Of a stretch of 64,000 nt of DNA, positions 1 through 9,364 are shown one piece after another. Each line of letters starts with the position of its first letter. Within the stretch, counting starts at the first letter, position 1. A program made the position numbers and the translations under genes. This DNA comes from an uncultured Erythrobacter sp. (GTDB lineage Bacteria; Pseudomonadota; Alphaproteobacteria; Sphingomonadales; Sphingomonadaceae): contig CANNCL010000002.1 of NCBI GenBank assembly GCA_947503155.1, forward strand, positions 372,001 through 436,000, read 5' to 3'. The notes below the pieces were generated by a model. The model was not told the origin of the DNA. It saw only the letters and a list, made by a program, of their open reading frames with translations, and searched no databases.

Positions 1-285
1 GAAGGCCTGGTTGTGGTTGACAGTCTTGAGCTGAAAGAAGCCAAGACCCAAGCTCTTAAAGGCCATTTCGATAAGGCTGGCTATACAGGCAAGGTTCTTG
101 TGATTGACGGCGACGCGGTCAATGACGGTTTCGCACTGGCCGCTGGCAACCTACCGGGCATCAATGTGATGCCGGCACAGGGCGCCAACGTCTATGACAT
201 CCTCAACCACGACACTTTGATCGTGACCAAGGATGCCGTTGCTAAGCTTGAAGCGCGGTTCGCCCTCACGGGAGGTGCTAAATAA
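1..285 (+). CDS. rplD: 50S ribosomal protein L4, C-terminal part (5' end outside window)
   Basis: The reading frame is open from the first base and ends in TAA, giving about 94 residues that match the C-terminal half of ribosomal protein L4 ([11 protein letters not shown], then [18 protein letters not shown]). L4 binds 23S rRNA, and its loop lines the peptide exit tunnel; that loop lies upstream of the window. The ATG at 13 is internal and not the start. The stop codon shares one base with the ATG of rplW, so the two are probably translationally coupled, as expected for the S10 operon. Confidence 0.95.
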   Translation, partial: EGLVVVDSLELKEAKTQALKGHFDKAGYTGKVLVIDGDAVNDGFALAAGNLPGINVMPAQGANVYDILNHDTLIVTKDAVAKLEARFALTGGAK

Positions 286-593
286 TGGCTAAGAAGCAAG
301 ACATCGACGCCCGTCACTATGACGTGATCCTCGCTCCTCACATCACCGAAAAATCGACGCTTGCGTCGGAAAACAACGCGGTGGTGTTCAAGGTGGCGAA
401 TGACGCGACTAAGCCGCAAATTAAAGAAGCGGTCGAAGCGATCTACGAAAAGAAGGTCGTTTCGGTGAACACTATTCTCACCAAGGGAAAAACGAAGCGC
501 TGGAAGGGTAAACCTTACAAGCGGTCGGATTTCAAAAAGGCTGTTGTGAGGCTCGCTGAAGGCGAGATGATCGACATCACCAGCGGTATCTGA
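285..593 (+). CDS. rplW: 50S ribosomal protein L23
   Basis: This 102-residue protein has the L23 pattern: the N-terminal [18 protein letters not shown], the [21 protein letters not shown] core, and a basic segment [20 protein letters not shown]23 sits at the exit of the peptide tunnel and is the docking site for trigger factor and SRP. The start overlaps the rplD stop by one base (TAATG). The length is normal for the family. It is the second gene of the visible S10 operon. Confidence 0.98.
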   Translation: MAKKQDIDARHYDVILAPHITEKSTLASENNAVVFKVANDATKPQIKEAVEAIYEKKVVSVNTILTKGKTKRWKGKPYKRSDFKKAVVRLAEGEMIDITSGI

Positions 594-601
594 GGCGGAT
601 C

Positions 602-1438
602 ATGGCACTCAAGAGTTATAAACCAACAAGCCCGGCGCGCCGTGGTCTTATCTTGGTCGACAAATCGGGACTCCACAAAGGTGGTCCGATTAAGTCGCTC
701 ACAGAAGGCAAGCGCAAGACCGGTGGTCGGAACAATAAGGGGCATGTTACCTCGCGCGGTATCGCGGGTGGTCACAAGCAGAAATATCGTTTCATCGATT
801 TCAAACGGCGCAAGTGGGACGTTCCTGCGACTGTCGAGCGGATTGAATACGATCCCAACCGTACGGCTTTCATCGCGCTTCTGAAATATGAAGACGGCGA
901 ACTGAACTATATCATCTGCCCGCAGCGTCTTGCGGTTGGTGACACGGTCATCGCTGGTGAGAAAACCGATACGAAGCCTGGTAACTCCATGCTTCTGTCG
1001 CAAATGCCGGTCGGCACCATTTGCCACAATGTGGAAATGAAGCCGGGCAAGGGCGGTCAGATCGCACGCAGCGCTGGCACCTATGTTCAGATCGTTGGCC
1101 GTGACCGCGGAATGGTTATGGTTCGTCTGAACTCAGGCGAGCAACGCTACATTCGCGGCGAATGCATGGGCACGGTTGGCGCGGTTTCGAACCCTGACAA
1201 CCAAAACCAGAATTTCGGCAAGGCTGGCCGGACCCGTTGGAAGGGCCGCCGTCCGCTTACTCGCGGTGTCGCAAAGAACCCTGTCGATCACCCACATGGC
1301 GGCGGCGAAGGCCGTACCAGTGGCGGTCGTCACCCGGTTACTCCATGGGGCAAGCCGACTAAGGGCGCCCGTACCCGCAAGAACAAGCAGACGGACAAGA
1401 TGATCATCCGTTCGCGTCATGCTAAGAAGAAGAGGTAA
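602..1438 (+). CDS. rplB: 50S ribosomal protein L2
   Basis: The 278-residue product is a full-length L2. It carries the family signature near the C-terminus ([17 protein letters not shown], around residues 220-236), with the histidine known to be important for peptidyl transferase, and ends in a lysine/arginine-rich tail. L2 binds domain IV of 23S rRNA and is needed for subunit joining. It lies 8 bases after rplW and 6 before rpsS, within the S10 operon. Nothing is unusual in length or composition. Confidence 0.98.
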   Translation: MALKSYKPTSPARRGLILVDKSGLHKGGPIKSLTEGKRKTGGRNNKGHVTSRGIAGGHKQKYRFIDFKRRKWDVPATVERIEYDPNRTAFIALLKYEDGELNYIICPQRLAVGDTVIAGEKTDTKPGNSMLLSQMPVGTICHNVEMKPGKGGQIARSAGTYVQIVGRDRGMVMVRLNSGEQRYIRGECMGTVGAVSNPDNQNQNFGKAGRTRWKGRRPLTRGVAKNPVDHPHGGGEGRTSGGRHPVTPWGKPTKGARTRKNKQTDKMIIRSRHAKKKR

Positions 1439-1444
1439 GACACG

Positions 1445-1720
1445 ATGGCACGTTCCGTCTGGAAAGGTCCGTTTGTCGAGCTCAGCCTGCTGAAAAAGGC
1501 AGAGGACGCACAGGAAGCAAGCAGCAACAAGCCAATCAAAACTTGGTCGCGCCGCTCAACTATCCTGCCGCAGTTCGTTGGTCTGACGTTCAACGTTTAC
1601 AACGGTCACAAATTCATCCCGGTTTCTGTTTCGGAAGAAATGGTTGGGCACAAGCTCGGTGAGTTTTCACCCACGCGCAGCTTCCCCGGTCACGCCGCCG
1701 ACAAGAAGGGCAAGCGATAA
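1445..1720 (+). CDS. rpsS: 30S ribosomal protein S19
   Basis: A 91-residue S19, beginning [12 protein letters not shown] and containing the family hallmark [15 protein letters not shown] and the [17 protein letters not shown] region. S19 sits in the head of the 30S subunit, in a complex with S13 that contacts the A-site tRNA. The TAA stop overlaps the start of rplV by one base (TAATG), which suggests coupling. Length and start are standard. Confidence 0.98.
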   Translation: MARSVWKGPFVELSLLKKAEDAQEASSNKPIKTWSRRSTILPQFVGLTFNVYNGHKFIPVSVSEEMVGHKLGEFSPTRSFPGHAADKKGKR

Positions 1721-2103
1721 TGGGCAAGGCAAAATCCCCACGCCGCGTTGCTGATAATGAGGCTCTGGCTGTAGGCACGCAAATTCGCGGGTCGGCACAA
1801 AAGTTGAACCTCGTTGCGCAGCTTATTCGCGGCAAGAAAGTAGAAGAGGCTCTCAACATCCTCTCCTTCTCTAAGAAGGCTATGGCGCGCGACGCGACTA
1901 AGGTGCTCGCATCTGCTGTTGCTAACGCGGAAAACAACCATGATCTCGACGTCGACGCTCTCGTCGTTGCCGAGGCATCGGTTGGCAAGTCGATCACAAT
2001 GAAGCGTTTCCACACACGTGGCCGCGGCAAATCGACACGCATCCTGAAGCCGTTCAGCAAGCTGCGCATTGTGGTTCGCGAACACGAAGAAGAGGAGGCG
2101 TAA
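1720..2103 (+). CDS. rplV: 50S ribosomal protein L22
   Basis: A 127-residue L22. The core includes [23 protein letters not shown], the [18 protein letters not shown] helix-loop, and the C-terminal beta-hairpin segment [15 protein letters not shown], which in the ribosome reaches into the exit tunnel near the macrolide site. It is slightly longer than the E. coli protein (110), with an acidic tail EHEEEEA. It starts in the rpsS stop codon and is followed after one base by rpsC. Confidence 0.98.
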   Translation: MGKAKSPRRVADNEALAVGTQIRGSAQKLNLVAQLIRGKKVEEALNILSFSKKAMARDATKVLASAVANAENNHDLDVDALVVAEASVGKSITMKRFHTRGRGKSTRILKPFSKLRIVVREHEEEEA

Positions 2104-2104
2104 G

Positions 2105-2800
2105 ATGGGTCAGAAGAGTAATCCGATCGGTCTGCGCCTGCAGATCAACCGCACTTGGGACAGCCGCTGGTACGCCGAAGGGCGTGATTATGCAGCACTG
2201 CTGGCCGAAGATATCAAGATCCGCAAATTCATCTTCGATACTCTGCCCCAGGCAGCGATTTCGAAGGTTGTGATTGAGCGTCCAGCTAAGCTGTGCCGCG
2301 TTTCGATCTATGCTGCTCGTCCCGGTGTTATCATCGGTAAGAAGGGTGCAGACATCGAAAAGCTGCGGGTTAAGCTTGCAACTATGACGTCGAGCGACGT
2401 GAAACTGAACATCGTTGAAATCCGCAAGCCGGAAATCGATGCGAAGCTCGTAGCTCAAGGCATTGCTGATCAGCTTATCCGCCGTATCGCTTTCCGCCGC
2501 GCAATGAAGCGTGCGGTGCAATCTGCGATGCGTTTGGGTGCTGAGGGTATCAAGATCGTTTGCGGTGGCCGTCTTGGCGGCGCTGAAATCGCCCGCGTTG
2601 AATGGTACCGTGAAGGCCGCGTTCCGCTCCACACTTTGCGTGCACACATTGATTATGGTGAAACCGAAGCGCTTACCGCTTACGGCATTATCGGCATCAA
2701 GGTGTGGATCTTTAAGGGCGAAATTCTCGCACATGATCCAACCGCGCAAGACCGCCTGATGATGGAAGCACAGACTTCCGGCGTCCGCCCGGCTCGCTGA
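2105..2800 (+). CDS. rpsC: 30S ribosomal protein S3
   Basis: A 231-residue S3. I chose the ATG at 2105 ([13 protein letters not shown]), the standard S3 start; an upstream in-frame ATG at 2069 lies inside rplV. A KH domain is visible with the GKKG loop at about residues 78-81. The C-terminal domain contains [22 protein letters not shown]3 forms part of the mRNA entry channel of the 30S subunit and has mRNA helicase activity together with S4 and S5. One base separates it from rplV. Confidence 0.98.
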   Translation: MGQKSNPIGLRLQINRTWDSRWYAEGRDYAALLAEDIKIRKFIFDTLPQAAISKVVIERPAKLCRVSIYAARPGVIIGKKGADIEKLRVKLATMTSSDVKLNIVEIRKPEIDAKLVAQGIADQLIRRIAFRRAMKRAVQSAMRLGAEGIKIVCGGRLGGAEIARVEWYREGRVPLHTLRAHIDYGETEALTAYGIIGIKVWIFKGEILAHDPTAQDRLMMEAQTSGVRPAR

Positions 2801-2811
2801 GGTAACTAGAT

Positions 2812-3246
2812 ATGTTGCAACCAAAGAAAACCAAATTCCGCAAGGCCTTTAAGGGCCGGATCAAAGGCGATGCAAAGGGCGGCACTACGCTGAACTTTGG
2901 CGCTTATGGTCTTAAAGCTCTCGAGCCCGATCGTCTGACCGCGCGTCAGATCGAAGCGGCTCGCCGTGCCATCACCCGCGCAATGAAGCGTCAGGGCCGT
3001 CTTTGGATCCGCGTCTTCCCAGACGTTCCAGTGTCCAAGAAGCCTGCCGAAGTTCGTCAGGGTAAGGGCAAGGGCTCGGTCGAATATTGGGCAGCTCGGG
3101 TTAAGCCCGGCCGCATCCTGTTCGAACTTGATGGTGTCCCCGGCCCAGTGGCTGCGCTCGCATTTGAACGCGCTGCTATGAAGCTGCCGATCAAAACTAA
3201 GGTTGTTGCCCGGTTCGGCGACACCTCTCACCTGGGAGGCGAATAA
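2812..3246 (+). CDS. rplP: 50S ribosomal protein L16
   Basis: A 144-residue L16, beginning [16 protein letters not shown] and containing [19 protein letters not shown] and the [18 protein letters not shown] signature. L16 binds near the A-site tRNA and helps arrange the peptidyl transferase centre. The length is slightly above the usual 136-138. The stop overlaps the rpmC start by one base (TAATG). It is a standard member of the S10 operon. Confidence 0.98.
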   Translation: MLQPKKTKFRKAFKGRIKGDAKGGTTLNFGAYGLKALEPDRLTARQIEAARRAITRAMKRQGRLWIRVFPDVPVSKKPAEVRQGKGKGSVEYWAARVKPGRILFELDGVPGPVAALAFERAAMKLPIKTKVVARFGDTSHLGGE

Positions 3247-3458
3247 TGGCCACCACTGAAGATCTTCGCGCTAAGACTGATGACCAGCTTTCGGCTGATC
3301 TGACTGATCTGAAGAAAGAGCAGTTCAACCTGCGTTTTCAGGCTGCGACGAACCAGCTTGAGAAACCTTCGCGTATCCGCGAAGTGCGCCGCGAAATTGC
3401 GCAGGTCAAAACGCTGATTAATGAGCGTGCGGCTGCTGCCGCCGCTGCAAAAGCGTAA
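3246..3458 (+). CDS. rpmC: 50S ribosomal protein L29
   Basis: A 70-residue L29, a two-helix protein near the tunnel exit beside L23. The family signature is visible as [20 protein letters not shown] followed by [19 protein letters not shown]. The C-terminus ends in a short alanine run (AAAAAAAKA). It starts in the rplP stop codon, and 10 bases separate it from rpsQ, with AAGGAG as the Shine-Dalgarno of the next gene. Confidence 0.98.
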   Translation: MATTEDLRAKTDDQLSADLTDLKKEQFNLRFQAATNQLEKPSRIREVRREIAQVKTLINERAAAAAAAKA

Positions 3459-3468
3459 GGAGTAGACA

Positions 3469-3759
3469 ATGCCGAAACGTATTCTGGTCGGGACTGTCAC
3501 CTCTGACAAGACTGACAAAACTGTGACCGTACTGGTCGAGCGCAAGGTGAAGCACCCGCTTTACGGGAAAATCATGCGTCGCTCGAAAAAGTACCATGCC
3601 CATGACGAAGCGAACGCTTTCACCATTGGTGATATCGTTCGGATCGAAGAAACAAAGCCAATCTCGAAGACCAAGACATGGGCCGTTAAGGACCGTGTTG
3701 TGGCCGGCGGTGTGCAGGCAGTCGACGCTGATCTCGATGTCGAGGCAGCAAGCAATTGA
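3469..3759 (+). CDS. rpsQ: 30S ribosomal protein S17
   Basis: A 96-residue S17, an OB-fold primary binder of 16S rRNA. The conserved part runs from [18 protein letters not shown] through [20 protein letters not shown] to [18 protein letters not shown]. About 20 extra C-terminal residues ([15 protein letters not shown]) exceed the E. coli length. It is the last S10-operon gene; a 123-base spacer separates it from rplN, where the spc operon begins. Confidence 0.98.
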   Translation: MPKRILVGTVTSDKTDKTVTVLVERKVKHPLYGKIMRRSKKYHAHDEANAFTIGDIVRIEETKPISKTKTWAVKDRVVAGGVQAVDADLDVEAASN

Positions 3760-3882
3760 TTTGACCTTCCTGCTTTCGGCTTAGCCGGGGCAGGGACAGA
3801 CGAAAACGGAACTCCCGGGCGGGTTTTTGGCTTTTAAACGCCGAAAGTAAGTCCCGGAAAGCCAAGAGAAGGAACCGGATCC
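3760..3882 (+). other. S10-spc operon spacer
   Basis: This 123-base gap is the longest between rplD and rpmD and marks the usual boundary between the S10 and spc operons. It holds a GC-rich stretch followed by a T run (CCCGGGCGGGTTTTTGG near 3812-3830) and a good Shine-Dalgarno (AGAGAAGGA) before rplN. I see no convincing long stem, so termination here is at most partial. A promoter for rplN could also lie here, but no clear boxes were found. Confidence 0.4.
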
Positions 3883-4251
3883 ATGATCCAGATGCAATCC
3901 AATCTCGACGTCGCGGACAATAGCGGCGCAAAGCGCGTCCAGTGCATTAAAGTGCTGGGCGGGTCTAAGCGTCGGTTTGCCTCCGTTGGCGACGTGATCG
4001 TGGTTTCCGTCAAGGAAGCCCAGCCGCGTGCAAAGGTGAAGAAGGGCGATGTCCATCGCGCTGTCATCGTTCGCACACGCAAAGAAGTTCGCCGTACAGA
4101 CGGCAGCGTAATCCGCTTTGACAGCAATGCTGCTGTTTTGGTGAACAAGAGCGAGGAGCCAATCGGCACTCGTATCTTTGGCCCAGTGGTTCGTGAACTT
4201 CGCGCTCGCGGTTTCATGAAGATTATTTCGCTCGCTCCGGAGGTGCTCTGA
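3883..4251 (+). CDS. rplN: 50S ribosomal protein L14
   Basis: A 122-residue L14 of exactly the normal length, starting [20 protein letters not shown] and containing the [19 protein letters not shown] signature. L14 binds 23S rRNA and forms an inter-subunit bridge; it is also the binding site of the silencing factor RsfS. It is the first spc-operon gene. Two bases separate it from rplX. Confidence 0.98.
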   Translation: MIQMQSNLDVADNSGAKRVQCIKVLGGSKRRFASVGDVIVVSVKEAQPRAKVKKGDVHRAVIVRTRKEVRRTDGSVIRFDSNAAVLVNKSEEPIGTRIFGPVVRELRARGFMKIISLAPEVL

Positions 4252-4253
4252 TC

Positions 4254-4574
4254 ATGGGTGCTGCAAAGATCAAAAAAGGCGACAGCGTCGTCGTGCTTTC
4301 GGGCAAGGATAAGGGCCGCACCGGCACTGTCCAACAGGTCATGCCAAAAGATGGCAAGGTCGTTGTCGAAGGCATCAATGTCGCTGCGCGTCACCGCAAG
4401 CCAAGCCAGCAAAACCCGCAAGGCGGTATCGACCGGTTCCCGGCTCCGATGCACCTTTCCAAGGTTGCTCTGGCAGATCCCAAAGATGGCAAGGCAACCC
4501 GTGTCCGTTTCGAAGTTAAGGACGGCAAAAAGGTTCGCGTTGCTGTGAAGAGTGGGGAGGTCATCAATGACTGA
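4254..4574 (+). CDS. rplX: 50S ribosomal protein L24
   Basis: A 106-residue L24, an assembly-initiator protein of the large subunit. The KOW motif is visible at the N-terminus ([20 protein letters not shown], about residues 5-24), followed by [16 protein letters not shown]. An ATG at 4258 in another frame gives only a shadow. The gene overlaps rplE by 8 bases, which suggests coupled translation. Confidence 0.98.
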   Translation: MGAAKIKKGDSVVVLSGKDKGRTGTVQQVMPKDGKVVVEGINVAARHRKPSQQNPQGGIDRFPAPMHLSKVALADPKDGKATRVRFEVKDGKKVRVAVKSGEVIND

Positions 4575-5148
4575 TACTTACGCTCCGCGTCTCAAGGCGA
4601 AGTTCGAAGACGAAATCGTGAAAGCGATGACTGAGAAATTCGGCTACACGCACCGCCTTCAAGTCCCGCGCATCGAAAAAGTCACACTCAACATGGGTGT
4701 GGGCGAAGCGAGCCAGGATAAGAAAAAAGTGGCGACCGCTGCTGAAGAAATGGCTCTGATCGCTGGTCAGAAACCTGTCATCACAAAGGCTAAGAAATCG
4801 ATCGCTCAGTTTAAGCTGCGCGAAGGTATGCCGATCGGTTGCAAGGTTACCTTGCGCCGTGACCGTATGCTCGAATTCATGGACCGTTTGGTGACTATCG
4901 CCATGCCCCGTATCCGAGATTTTCGTGGTCTGAACCCGAAATCATTCGACGGACGCGGCAATTACGCGATGGGTCTCAAAGAACAGATCGTGTTCCCAGA
5001 GATCAGCTACGACAAAATCGACAAAGTGCGGGGGATGGACATCATTGTGACCACCACCGCCAACACCGACGAAGAGGCGCGTGAACTCCTGCGTCTGTTC
5101 GGCTTCCCGTTTGAAGGCGAAGCTGACCAGAAGAAGGAAGCGGCGTAA
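4567..5148 (+). CDS. rplE: 50S ribosomal protein L5
   Basis: A 193-residue L5, which binds 5S rRNA and contacts P-site tRNA. I take the ATG at 4567 ([16 protein letters not shown]), which overlaps the end of rplX by 8 bases and follows GGGGAGG; an upstream in-frame ATG at 4552 is less likely. Family blocks include [31 protein letters not shown] and [18 protein letters not shown]. The tail DQKKEAA is slightly longer than in E. coli. Confidence 0.97.
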   Translation: MTDTYAPRLKAKFEDEIVKAMTEKFGYTHRLQVPRIEKVTLNMGVGEASQDKKKVATAAEEMALIAGQKPVITKAKKSIAQFKLREGMPIGCKVTLRRDRMLEFMDRLVTIAMPRIRDFRGLNPKSFDGRGNYAMGLKEQIVFPEISYDKIDKVRGMDIIVTTTANTDEEARELLRLFGFPFEGEADQKKEAA

Positions 5149-5199
5149 GCCGCCCGCATATTCGATGAACACAACACAAGAGAAGAGAGCTTAAGTCCA

Positions 5200-5505
5200 A
5201 TGGCGAAACTGAGTTCGATCAACAAGAATGAGCGTCGCAAGAAGCTCGTTCAGAAATACGCAGCGAAGTACGAGAAGCTGAAGGCAATCGCAGACGACAA
5301 GAGCCTTGATGAAGGCGAACGTCTGATGGCTCGCCTGAAGATGGCTGAGATTCCGCGTAATGCGAATCCCACTCGCGTGCGCAATCGCTGCGCCACCACC
5401 GGCCGCCCACGCGGCTATTACCGCAAGTTCGGCATCAACCGTATCGAACTGCGTCAACTCGGCACCCGGGGCATGATCCCAGGTTTGACCAAGTCGAGCT
5501 GGTGA
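5200..5505 (+). CDS. rpsN: 30S ribosomal protein S14
   Basis: A 101-residue S14, starting [20 protein letters not shown] and ending [12 protein letters not shown]. The region [20 protein letters not shown] has a single cysteine, so this is the zinc-free type, typical of Gram-negative bacteria. S14 is in the 30S head near S3, S10 and S19. A 51-base spacer precedes it; the Shine-Dalgarno AGAGAAGAGAG is about 15-25 bases upstream. It is in standard spc order. Confidence 0.98.
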   Translation: MAKLSSINKNERRKKLVQKYAAKYEKLKAIADDKSLDEGERLMARLKMAEIPRNANPTRVRNRCATTGRPRGYYRKFGINRIELRQLGTRGMIPGLTKSSW

Positions 5506-5516
5506 GGACAAGATAG

Positions 5517-5912
5517 ATGGCTATGACCGATCCACTGGGTGATATGCTCACCCGCATCCGCAACGGCCAGCAGGCTAAGAAGGACAGCGTCCTTTCACCT
5601 GCTTCCAAACTGCGTGCAAACGTTCTCGAAGTGCTTACCCGCGAAGGTTATATTCGCGGTTACAGCGAAGACGAGAGCGGCAAGCACAAAGCTTTGCGGA
5701 TTGAACTGAAATATTTCGAAGGCGAACCGGCGATTAAACACGTCGCTCGCGTCTCCAAGCCTGGCCGCCGCGTCTATTCGGGATCGAAAGATCTTCCGAC
5801 TGTGCGCAACGGCCTTGGCATCACCATCGTCTCGACCCCGCGCGGCGTGCTTTCGGACAACGAAGCACGCGAAGGCAAAGTCGGCGGCGAAGTGCTTGCG
5901 GAGGTCTTCTGA
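5517..5912 (+). CDS. rpsH: 30S ribosomal protein S8
   Basis: A 131-residue S8, a primary 16S rRNA binder and, in E. coli, the translational repressor of the spc operon. It begins [20 protein letters not shown] and ends with the family block [19 protein letters not shown] plus GGEVLAEVF. An in-frame ATG at 5523 is a weaker alternative start. The TGA stop overlaps the rplF start by one base. Confidence 0.98.
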   Translation: MAMTDPLGDMLTRIRNGQQAKKDSVLSPASKLRANVLEVLTREGYIRGYSEDESGKHKALRIELKYFEGEPAIKHVARVSKPGRRVYSGSKDLPTVRNGLGITIVSTPRGVLSDNEAREGKVGGEVLAEVF

Positions 5913-6445
5913 TGAGCCGCATTGGTAAAAAAGCTGTTCCGATCCCAGCAGGGGTTACGGCCAGCATCGAAAACGGCACGCTCAGCGTTAAGGGGCCTAA
6001 GGGCACTCTTTCGATGGGGATGTCTGACCTGATCACTTATAAAGTGGAAGACGGTCAGATTTCTGTGACGCCGGCGAATGACAGCAAGCAAGCGCGCTCC
6101 TTTTGGGGAATGCAGCGGACCTTGGTGTCGAACCTGGTCGAAGGCGTCACTGACGGCTTCACCAAGACGCTTGAAATTTCAGGCGTTGGTTACCGGGCAA
6201 AGGCGCAGGGCAAGAACCTGAAGCTTGAGCTTGGTTTCAGCCACGATGTCGATTTGGTCGTTCCTGAGGGTGTCGATGTAAAGACACCGGATCAGACAAC
6301 TGTCGAAATCTCCGGCATGGACAAACAGGCAGTTGGCCAGTTTGCCGCCGAAATCCGCGAATTCCGTAAGCCTGAGCCTTACAAGGGCAAGGGTATCAAA
6401 TATCGCGGCGAGTACATCTTCCGCAAGGAAGGGAAGAAGAAGTAA
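5912..6445 (+). CDS. rplF: 50S ribosomal protein L6
   Basis: A 177-residue L6 of exactly the E. coli length. It starts [19 protein letters not shown], and the C-terminal signature [20 protein letters not shown] is present. L6 lies near the factor-binding site of the 50S subunit. The start overlaps the rpsH stop, and one base separates the stop from rplR. Confidence 0.98.
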   Translation: MSRIGKKAVPIPAGVTASIENGTLSVKGPKGTLSMGMSDLITYKVEDGQISVTPANDSKQARSFWGMQRTLVSNLVEGVTDGFTKTLEISGVGYRAKAQGKNLKLELGFSHDVDLVVPEGVDVKTPDQTTVEISGMDKQAVGQFAAEIREFRKPEPYKGKGIKYRGEYIFRKEGKKK

Positions 6446-6446
6446 G

Positions 6447-6791
6447 ATGGCAAAACTTTCCCTTTTTGAACGGCGCCGTCGCCGCGTTCGCACCGCACTC
6501 CGTGCGCGTTCGGGCGGTAAACCGCGTCTGTCAGTGCATCGCACTGGCCGTCACATCTATGCCCAAATCATCAATGACGCTGAAGGCAACACCGTTGCTG
6601 CGGCTTCTACGCTGGGTGCGAAAGCATCGGGTGCCAATGTTGATGCCGCCGTACAGGTCGGCAAGGACATTGCCGCTGCTGCGAAGAAGGCTGGCGTCAC
6701 GACTGTCGTGTTTGATCGCGGCGGGTTCCTGTTTCATGGCCGCGTGAAGGCGTTGGCCGATGCCGCCCGTGAAGGCGGGCTGGAGTTCTGA
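6447..6791 (+). CDS. rplR: 50S ribosomal protein L18
   Basis: A 114-residue L18, which binds 5S rRNA with L5. The start at 6447 ([18 protein letters not shown]) is the standard one; an ATG at 6333 in the same frame lies within rplF. Conserved blocks are [17 protein letters not shown] and [20 protein letters not shown], followed by AREGGLEF at the C-terminus. Only two bases separate it from rpsE. Confidence 0.98.
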   Translation: MAKLSLFERRRRRVRTALRARSGGKPRLSVHRTGRHIYAQIINDAEGNTVAAASTLGAKASGANVDAAVQVGKDIAAAAKKAGVTTVVFDRGGFLFHGRVKALADAAREGGLEF

Positions 6792-6793
6792 TT

Positions 6794-7588
6794 ATGGCTG
6801 ACGAAAAGAAACCAGAAGCTGCGGCTGAAACTCCGGTAACGGAAACGGCTGCTCCAGCGGCGGCTCCTGCAGAAGCAGCGGCACCAGCGGCTGCAGAAGC
6901 AGCGCCTGCTGCGGAAGCGGCTCCGGCTGAAGCTCCTAAGCAACAGCGCGGGCGTGGCCGGGGCGGCAATAACGACAATCGCGGAGGCGGCGGTGGCCGT
7001 GGCCGCGGTGGACGTGACGGCAATCGCCGCGGCGGTCGCCAAGAAGAAGACGATGGCATCATCGAGAAACTGGTTCACATCAACCGTGTGTCCAAAACAG
7101 TGAAGGGCGGTAAGCGCTTCGGTTTTGCGGCTCTCGTGGTTGTTGGCGACGGTCAGGGCCGCGTTGGCTTTGGCAAGGGCAAGGCCCGCGAAGTTCCAGA
7201 AGCGATCACCAAGGCTACGGCTGCGGCTCGCAAGAAGATGATCCGGGTTGCTTTGAAAGAAGGCCGCACTCTGCACCATGACGGCAATGGCCGCTTTGGC
7301 GCTGGTAAAGTCACCGTTCGTACGGCGCCTGCGGGTACTGGCATCATTGCCGGTGGTCCAATGCGTGCCGTCTTCGAAAGCCTGGGCGTTGCAGACGTTG
7401 TGACCAAATCGGTCGGTTCGTCGAACCCCTACAACATGATCCGCGCCACCTTTGACGCTTTGACTGATCAGACTTCACCGAAGTCGGTTGCTCAGCGCCG
7501 GGGCAAGAAAGTCGCCGACCTTTTGGGTCGCGGCGGCCAGGTGAGTGAAGCTGAAGCAGAGGCTGATGCCGCTGCTATTGTGGAGTAA
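6794..7588 (+). CDS. rpsE: 30S ribosomal protein S5 with long disordered N-terminal extension
   Basis: S5 works in decoding accuracy and mRNA unwinding. The ordinary protein begins near residue 86 ([20 protein letters not shown]) and includes the [20 protein letters not shown] block and [17 protein letters not shown]. Before it lie about 85 extra residues: a low-complexity Ala/Pro/Glu part (residues 8-49), then an Arg/Gly-rich RGG-like part (about 52-82). Total length is 264 residues against 167 in E. coli. The ATG at 6794 directly follows the rplR stop, and the frame stays open with matching codon use, so the extension is probably translated. Related alphaproteobacteria also have extended S5. 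Confidence 0.95.
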   Translation: MADEKKPEAAAETPVTETAAPAAAPAEAAAPAAAEAAPAAEAAPAEAPKQQRGRGRGGNNDNRGGGGGRGRGGRDGNRRGGRQEEDDGIIEKLVHINRVSKTVKGGKRFGFAALVVVGDGQGRVGFGKGKAREVPEAITKATAAARKKMIRVALKEGRTLHHDGNGRFGAGKVTVRTAPAGTGIIAGGPMRAVFESLGVADVVTKSVGSSNPYNMIRATFDALTDQTSPKSVAQRRGKKVADLLGRGGQVSEAEAEADAAAIVE

Positions 7589-7594
7589 CCGAAC

Positions 7595-7771
7595 ATGGCT
7601 ACTGTAACTATCAAGCAGATCGGTTCGCCGATCCGTCGTCCCGAAAGCCAGCGCAAGATCCTGATCGGTCTTGGGCTCAACAAGATGCACAAAGTTGTGA
7701 CACGTCAGGATACACCTGAAGTTCGCGGCGCGATCGCAAAGATCCCGCATCTGGTAAAGGTTGTCGACTGA
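7595..7771 (+). CDS. rpmD: 50S ribosomal protein L30
   Basis: A short reading frame of 58 residues follows rpsE by 6 bases. Its translation starts [20 protein letters not shown] and continues with [14 protein letters not shown] and [19 protein letters not shown], the full L30 signature at the normal length. L30 is a small protein on the solvent side of the 50S subunit. It is followed by a strong terminator at 7797, so transcription of the first half of the spc operon probably ends here. Confidence 0.97.
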   Translation: MATVTIKQIGSPIRRPESQRKILIGLGLNKMHKVVTRQDTPEVRGAIAKIPHLVKVVD

Positions 7772-7796
7772 CACCAATTTGACCAAATGGTCTAAC

Positions 7797-7835
7797 AAAA
7801 CGGCCCGCTATGCCTTGTGCATGGCGGGCCGTTTT
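7797..7835 (+). terminator. Rho-independent terminator after rpmD
   Basis: A perfect 12-bp inverted repeat (AAAACGGCCCGC at 7797-7808 and GCGGGCCGTTTT at 7824-7835) encloses a 15-base loop that can pair further (ATGC with GCAT). The stem is GC-rich and ends in TTTT. It sits 25 bases after the rpmD stop and splits the spc operon before rplO. Confidence 0.9.
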
Positions 7836-7973
7836 GCGTTTGTCTTGGCCATGGGCGATGAGGTGATTTGCCGAGGCGAAACAGAGCTGTCGTTTCCATG
7901 CTAGTTTCTAGGAGAGCTGGGTGCTATTGCGCTGCCAGGTGGTGGTAGACACGAAGTAGAATGGGGGTCTTAA

Positions 7974-8432
7974 ATGACTGTAAGTAAAAAGAAATTCGGG
8001 ATCGCAGCGATTGTTGCTGCGGCGGTAACTTTTGGCGCAGCCGCGCCGACTATTGCGCAATCATCCTATGAGCAAGAGGTGAATCGCCTGCTCAATCTGA
8101 CGCAAAATCTTGCAAATTCGCGCGGTTTTTCGTCGAGCCACGCGCGTTATAATGGTCAGCTTCGCAATGGCGAAGAGCGTACGGTGACGCTCGATCTCAA
8201 CGCTGGCACCAGCTATATGATGGTCGCCCAATGTGACCGCGATTGCAGCGATATCGACATGTGGCTGTATGACGAAAATGGCAATCTGATTGATGAAGAC
8301 GTTTTGGTCGACGACACGCCGATCACCAATGTGACGCCGATCCGCAATGCGCGTTTCACTTTGCGCACACGGATGATCACCTGCAATGTTCAGCCATGCT
8401 ATTATGGCATCGGCGTTTACGCTCAGCGGTAA
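7974..8432 (+). CDS. Exported protein of unknown function inside the spc operon
   Basis: The 152-residue product has a basic start (MTVSKKKFG), a hydrophobic stretch to about residue 25, and a likely signal peptidase site at TIAQSS. The mature part has an acidic centre (CDRDCSDIDMWLYDENGNL, about 85-103) and four cysteines, two spaced CDRDC and two in CNVQPC, which could form disulfides. The fold resembles small PPC-like secreted beta domains, but I do not recognise the family. It lies between rpmD and rplO with a terminator on each side, so it is probably transcribed on its own. A GGGGG-containing sequence about 10 bases upstream can serve as ribosome site. Confidence 0.8.
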   Translation: MTVSKKKFGIAAIVAAAVTFGAAAPTIAQSSYEQEVNRLLNLTQNLANSRGFSSSHARYNGQLRNGEERTVTLDLNAGTSYMMVAQCDRDCSDIDMWLYDENGNLIDEDVLVDDTPITNVTPIRNARFTLRTRMITCNVQPCYYGIGVYAQR

Positions 8433-8471
8433 TATCAGTCAGAACAAGGTTTTAGGACTTTGTAAGAACAA

Positions 8472-8503
8472 GGCGGGCACCGGTTTCGGTCGCCCGCCTT
8501 TTT
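8472..8503 (+). terminator. Rho-independent terminator after the exported protein gene
   Basis: Stem GGCGGGC (8472-8478) pairs with GCCCGCC (8492-8498), with inner pairing ACCG/CGGT, followed by a run of five T. It lies 40 bases after the stop of the exported-protein gene and isolates that gene from rplO. Confidence 0.9.
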
Positions 8504-8632
8504 CGTTATCCATGCCGCGCGCATAGACGAGCTGTGATTGCCTCTTGCACCGCGCGCACTCGCACGCTATCGGCCCGCTTCCTATAGCGCGCAGCCCATG
8601 GTGGGCCGTAAGAAAGCGAAAGCGAGTGCAAC

Positions 8633-9163
8633 ATGAAGCTTAATGAAATCCGTGACAATGAAGGTGCCCGTAAGGGGCGCATGCGTGTCGGCCGCGGGAT
8701 CGGTTCCGGCAAAGGCAAAACCGCCGCACGCGGTCAGAAGGGCCAAAAGAGCCGTTCCGGCGTAGCGATCAAGGGTTTTGGCGGCGGTCAGATGCCGCTC
8801 CACATGCGCTTGCCAAAGCGCGGTTTTAACAACCCGTTTGGTAAAGACTTCTCCGAAGTGAACATTGGCATGGTCCAAAAATGGATCGACGCTAAGAAGC
8901 TCGACGGCAAAAAAGACATCACCGAAGCAGCCTTGCGTGAATGCGGTCTGGTTCGCGGCGGCAAGGATGGCATCCGTTTGCTGGGCAAGGGCGAGATCAC
9001 CGCAAAGGTGAAATTCGTCGTAGCAGGCGCGACTAAGGGCGCGATTGCAGCGGTTGAAAAGGCTGGCGGCAACGTCGAAGTGATCGCGGCAGATACGCCA
9101 GAGCACGAGAAAAAAGCCGCCCGCGCCGCAGCAAACAAAGCGGCCAAGGCCGCTGCCAAGTAA
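8633..9163 (+). CDS. rplO: 50S ribosomal protein L15
   Basis: A 176-residue L15, starting [20 protein letters not shown] and continuing with [19 protein letters not shown] and [19 protein letters not shown]. It is about 30 residues longer than in E. coli, because of an alanine/lysine-rich C-terminal tail from about residue 150. L15 is a late assembly protein of the 50S subunit. A 129-base region after the terminator at 8472 must carry its own promoter. secY follows after 201 bases. Confidence 0.97.
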   Translation: MKLNEIRDNEGARKGRMRVGRGIGSGKGKTAARGQKGQKSRSGVAIKGFGGGQMPLHMRLPKRGFNNPFGKDFSEVNIGMVQKWIDAKKLDGKKDITEAALRECGLVRGGKDGIRLLGKGEITAKVKFVVAGATKGAIAAVEKAGGNVEVIAADTPEHEKKAARAAANKAAKAAAK

Positions 9164-9364
9164 GCGCTTTGGTGAATAAACCGATGAAATGAGAGGCGAG
9201 GGGTTCGACAACGGGCTCCTCGCTTCCTATTTGTACCGTTGAGCGTTCTGGCTGCACTGGCGATATCCGCAAATGCACGCCGATGAGCGCGAAAAGGTTG
9301 CCCAAGGTTTGAGGTGCTCTGAGCATCCATTCTGCGGCCCGAAGTCTAGGATCGACACAGCACA

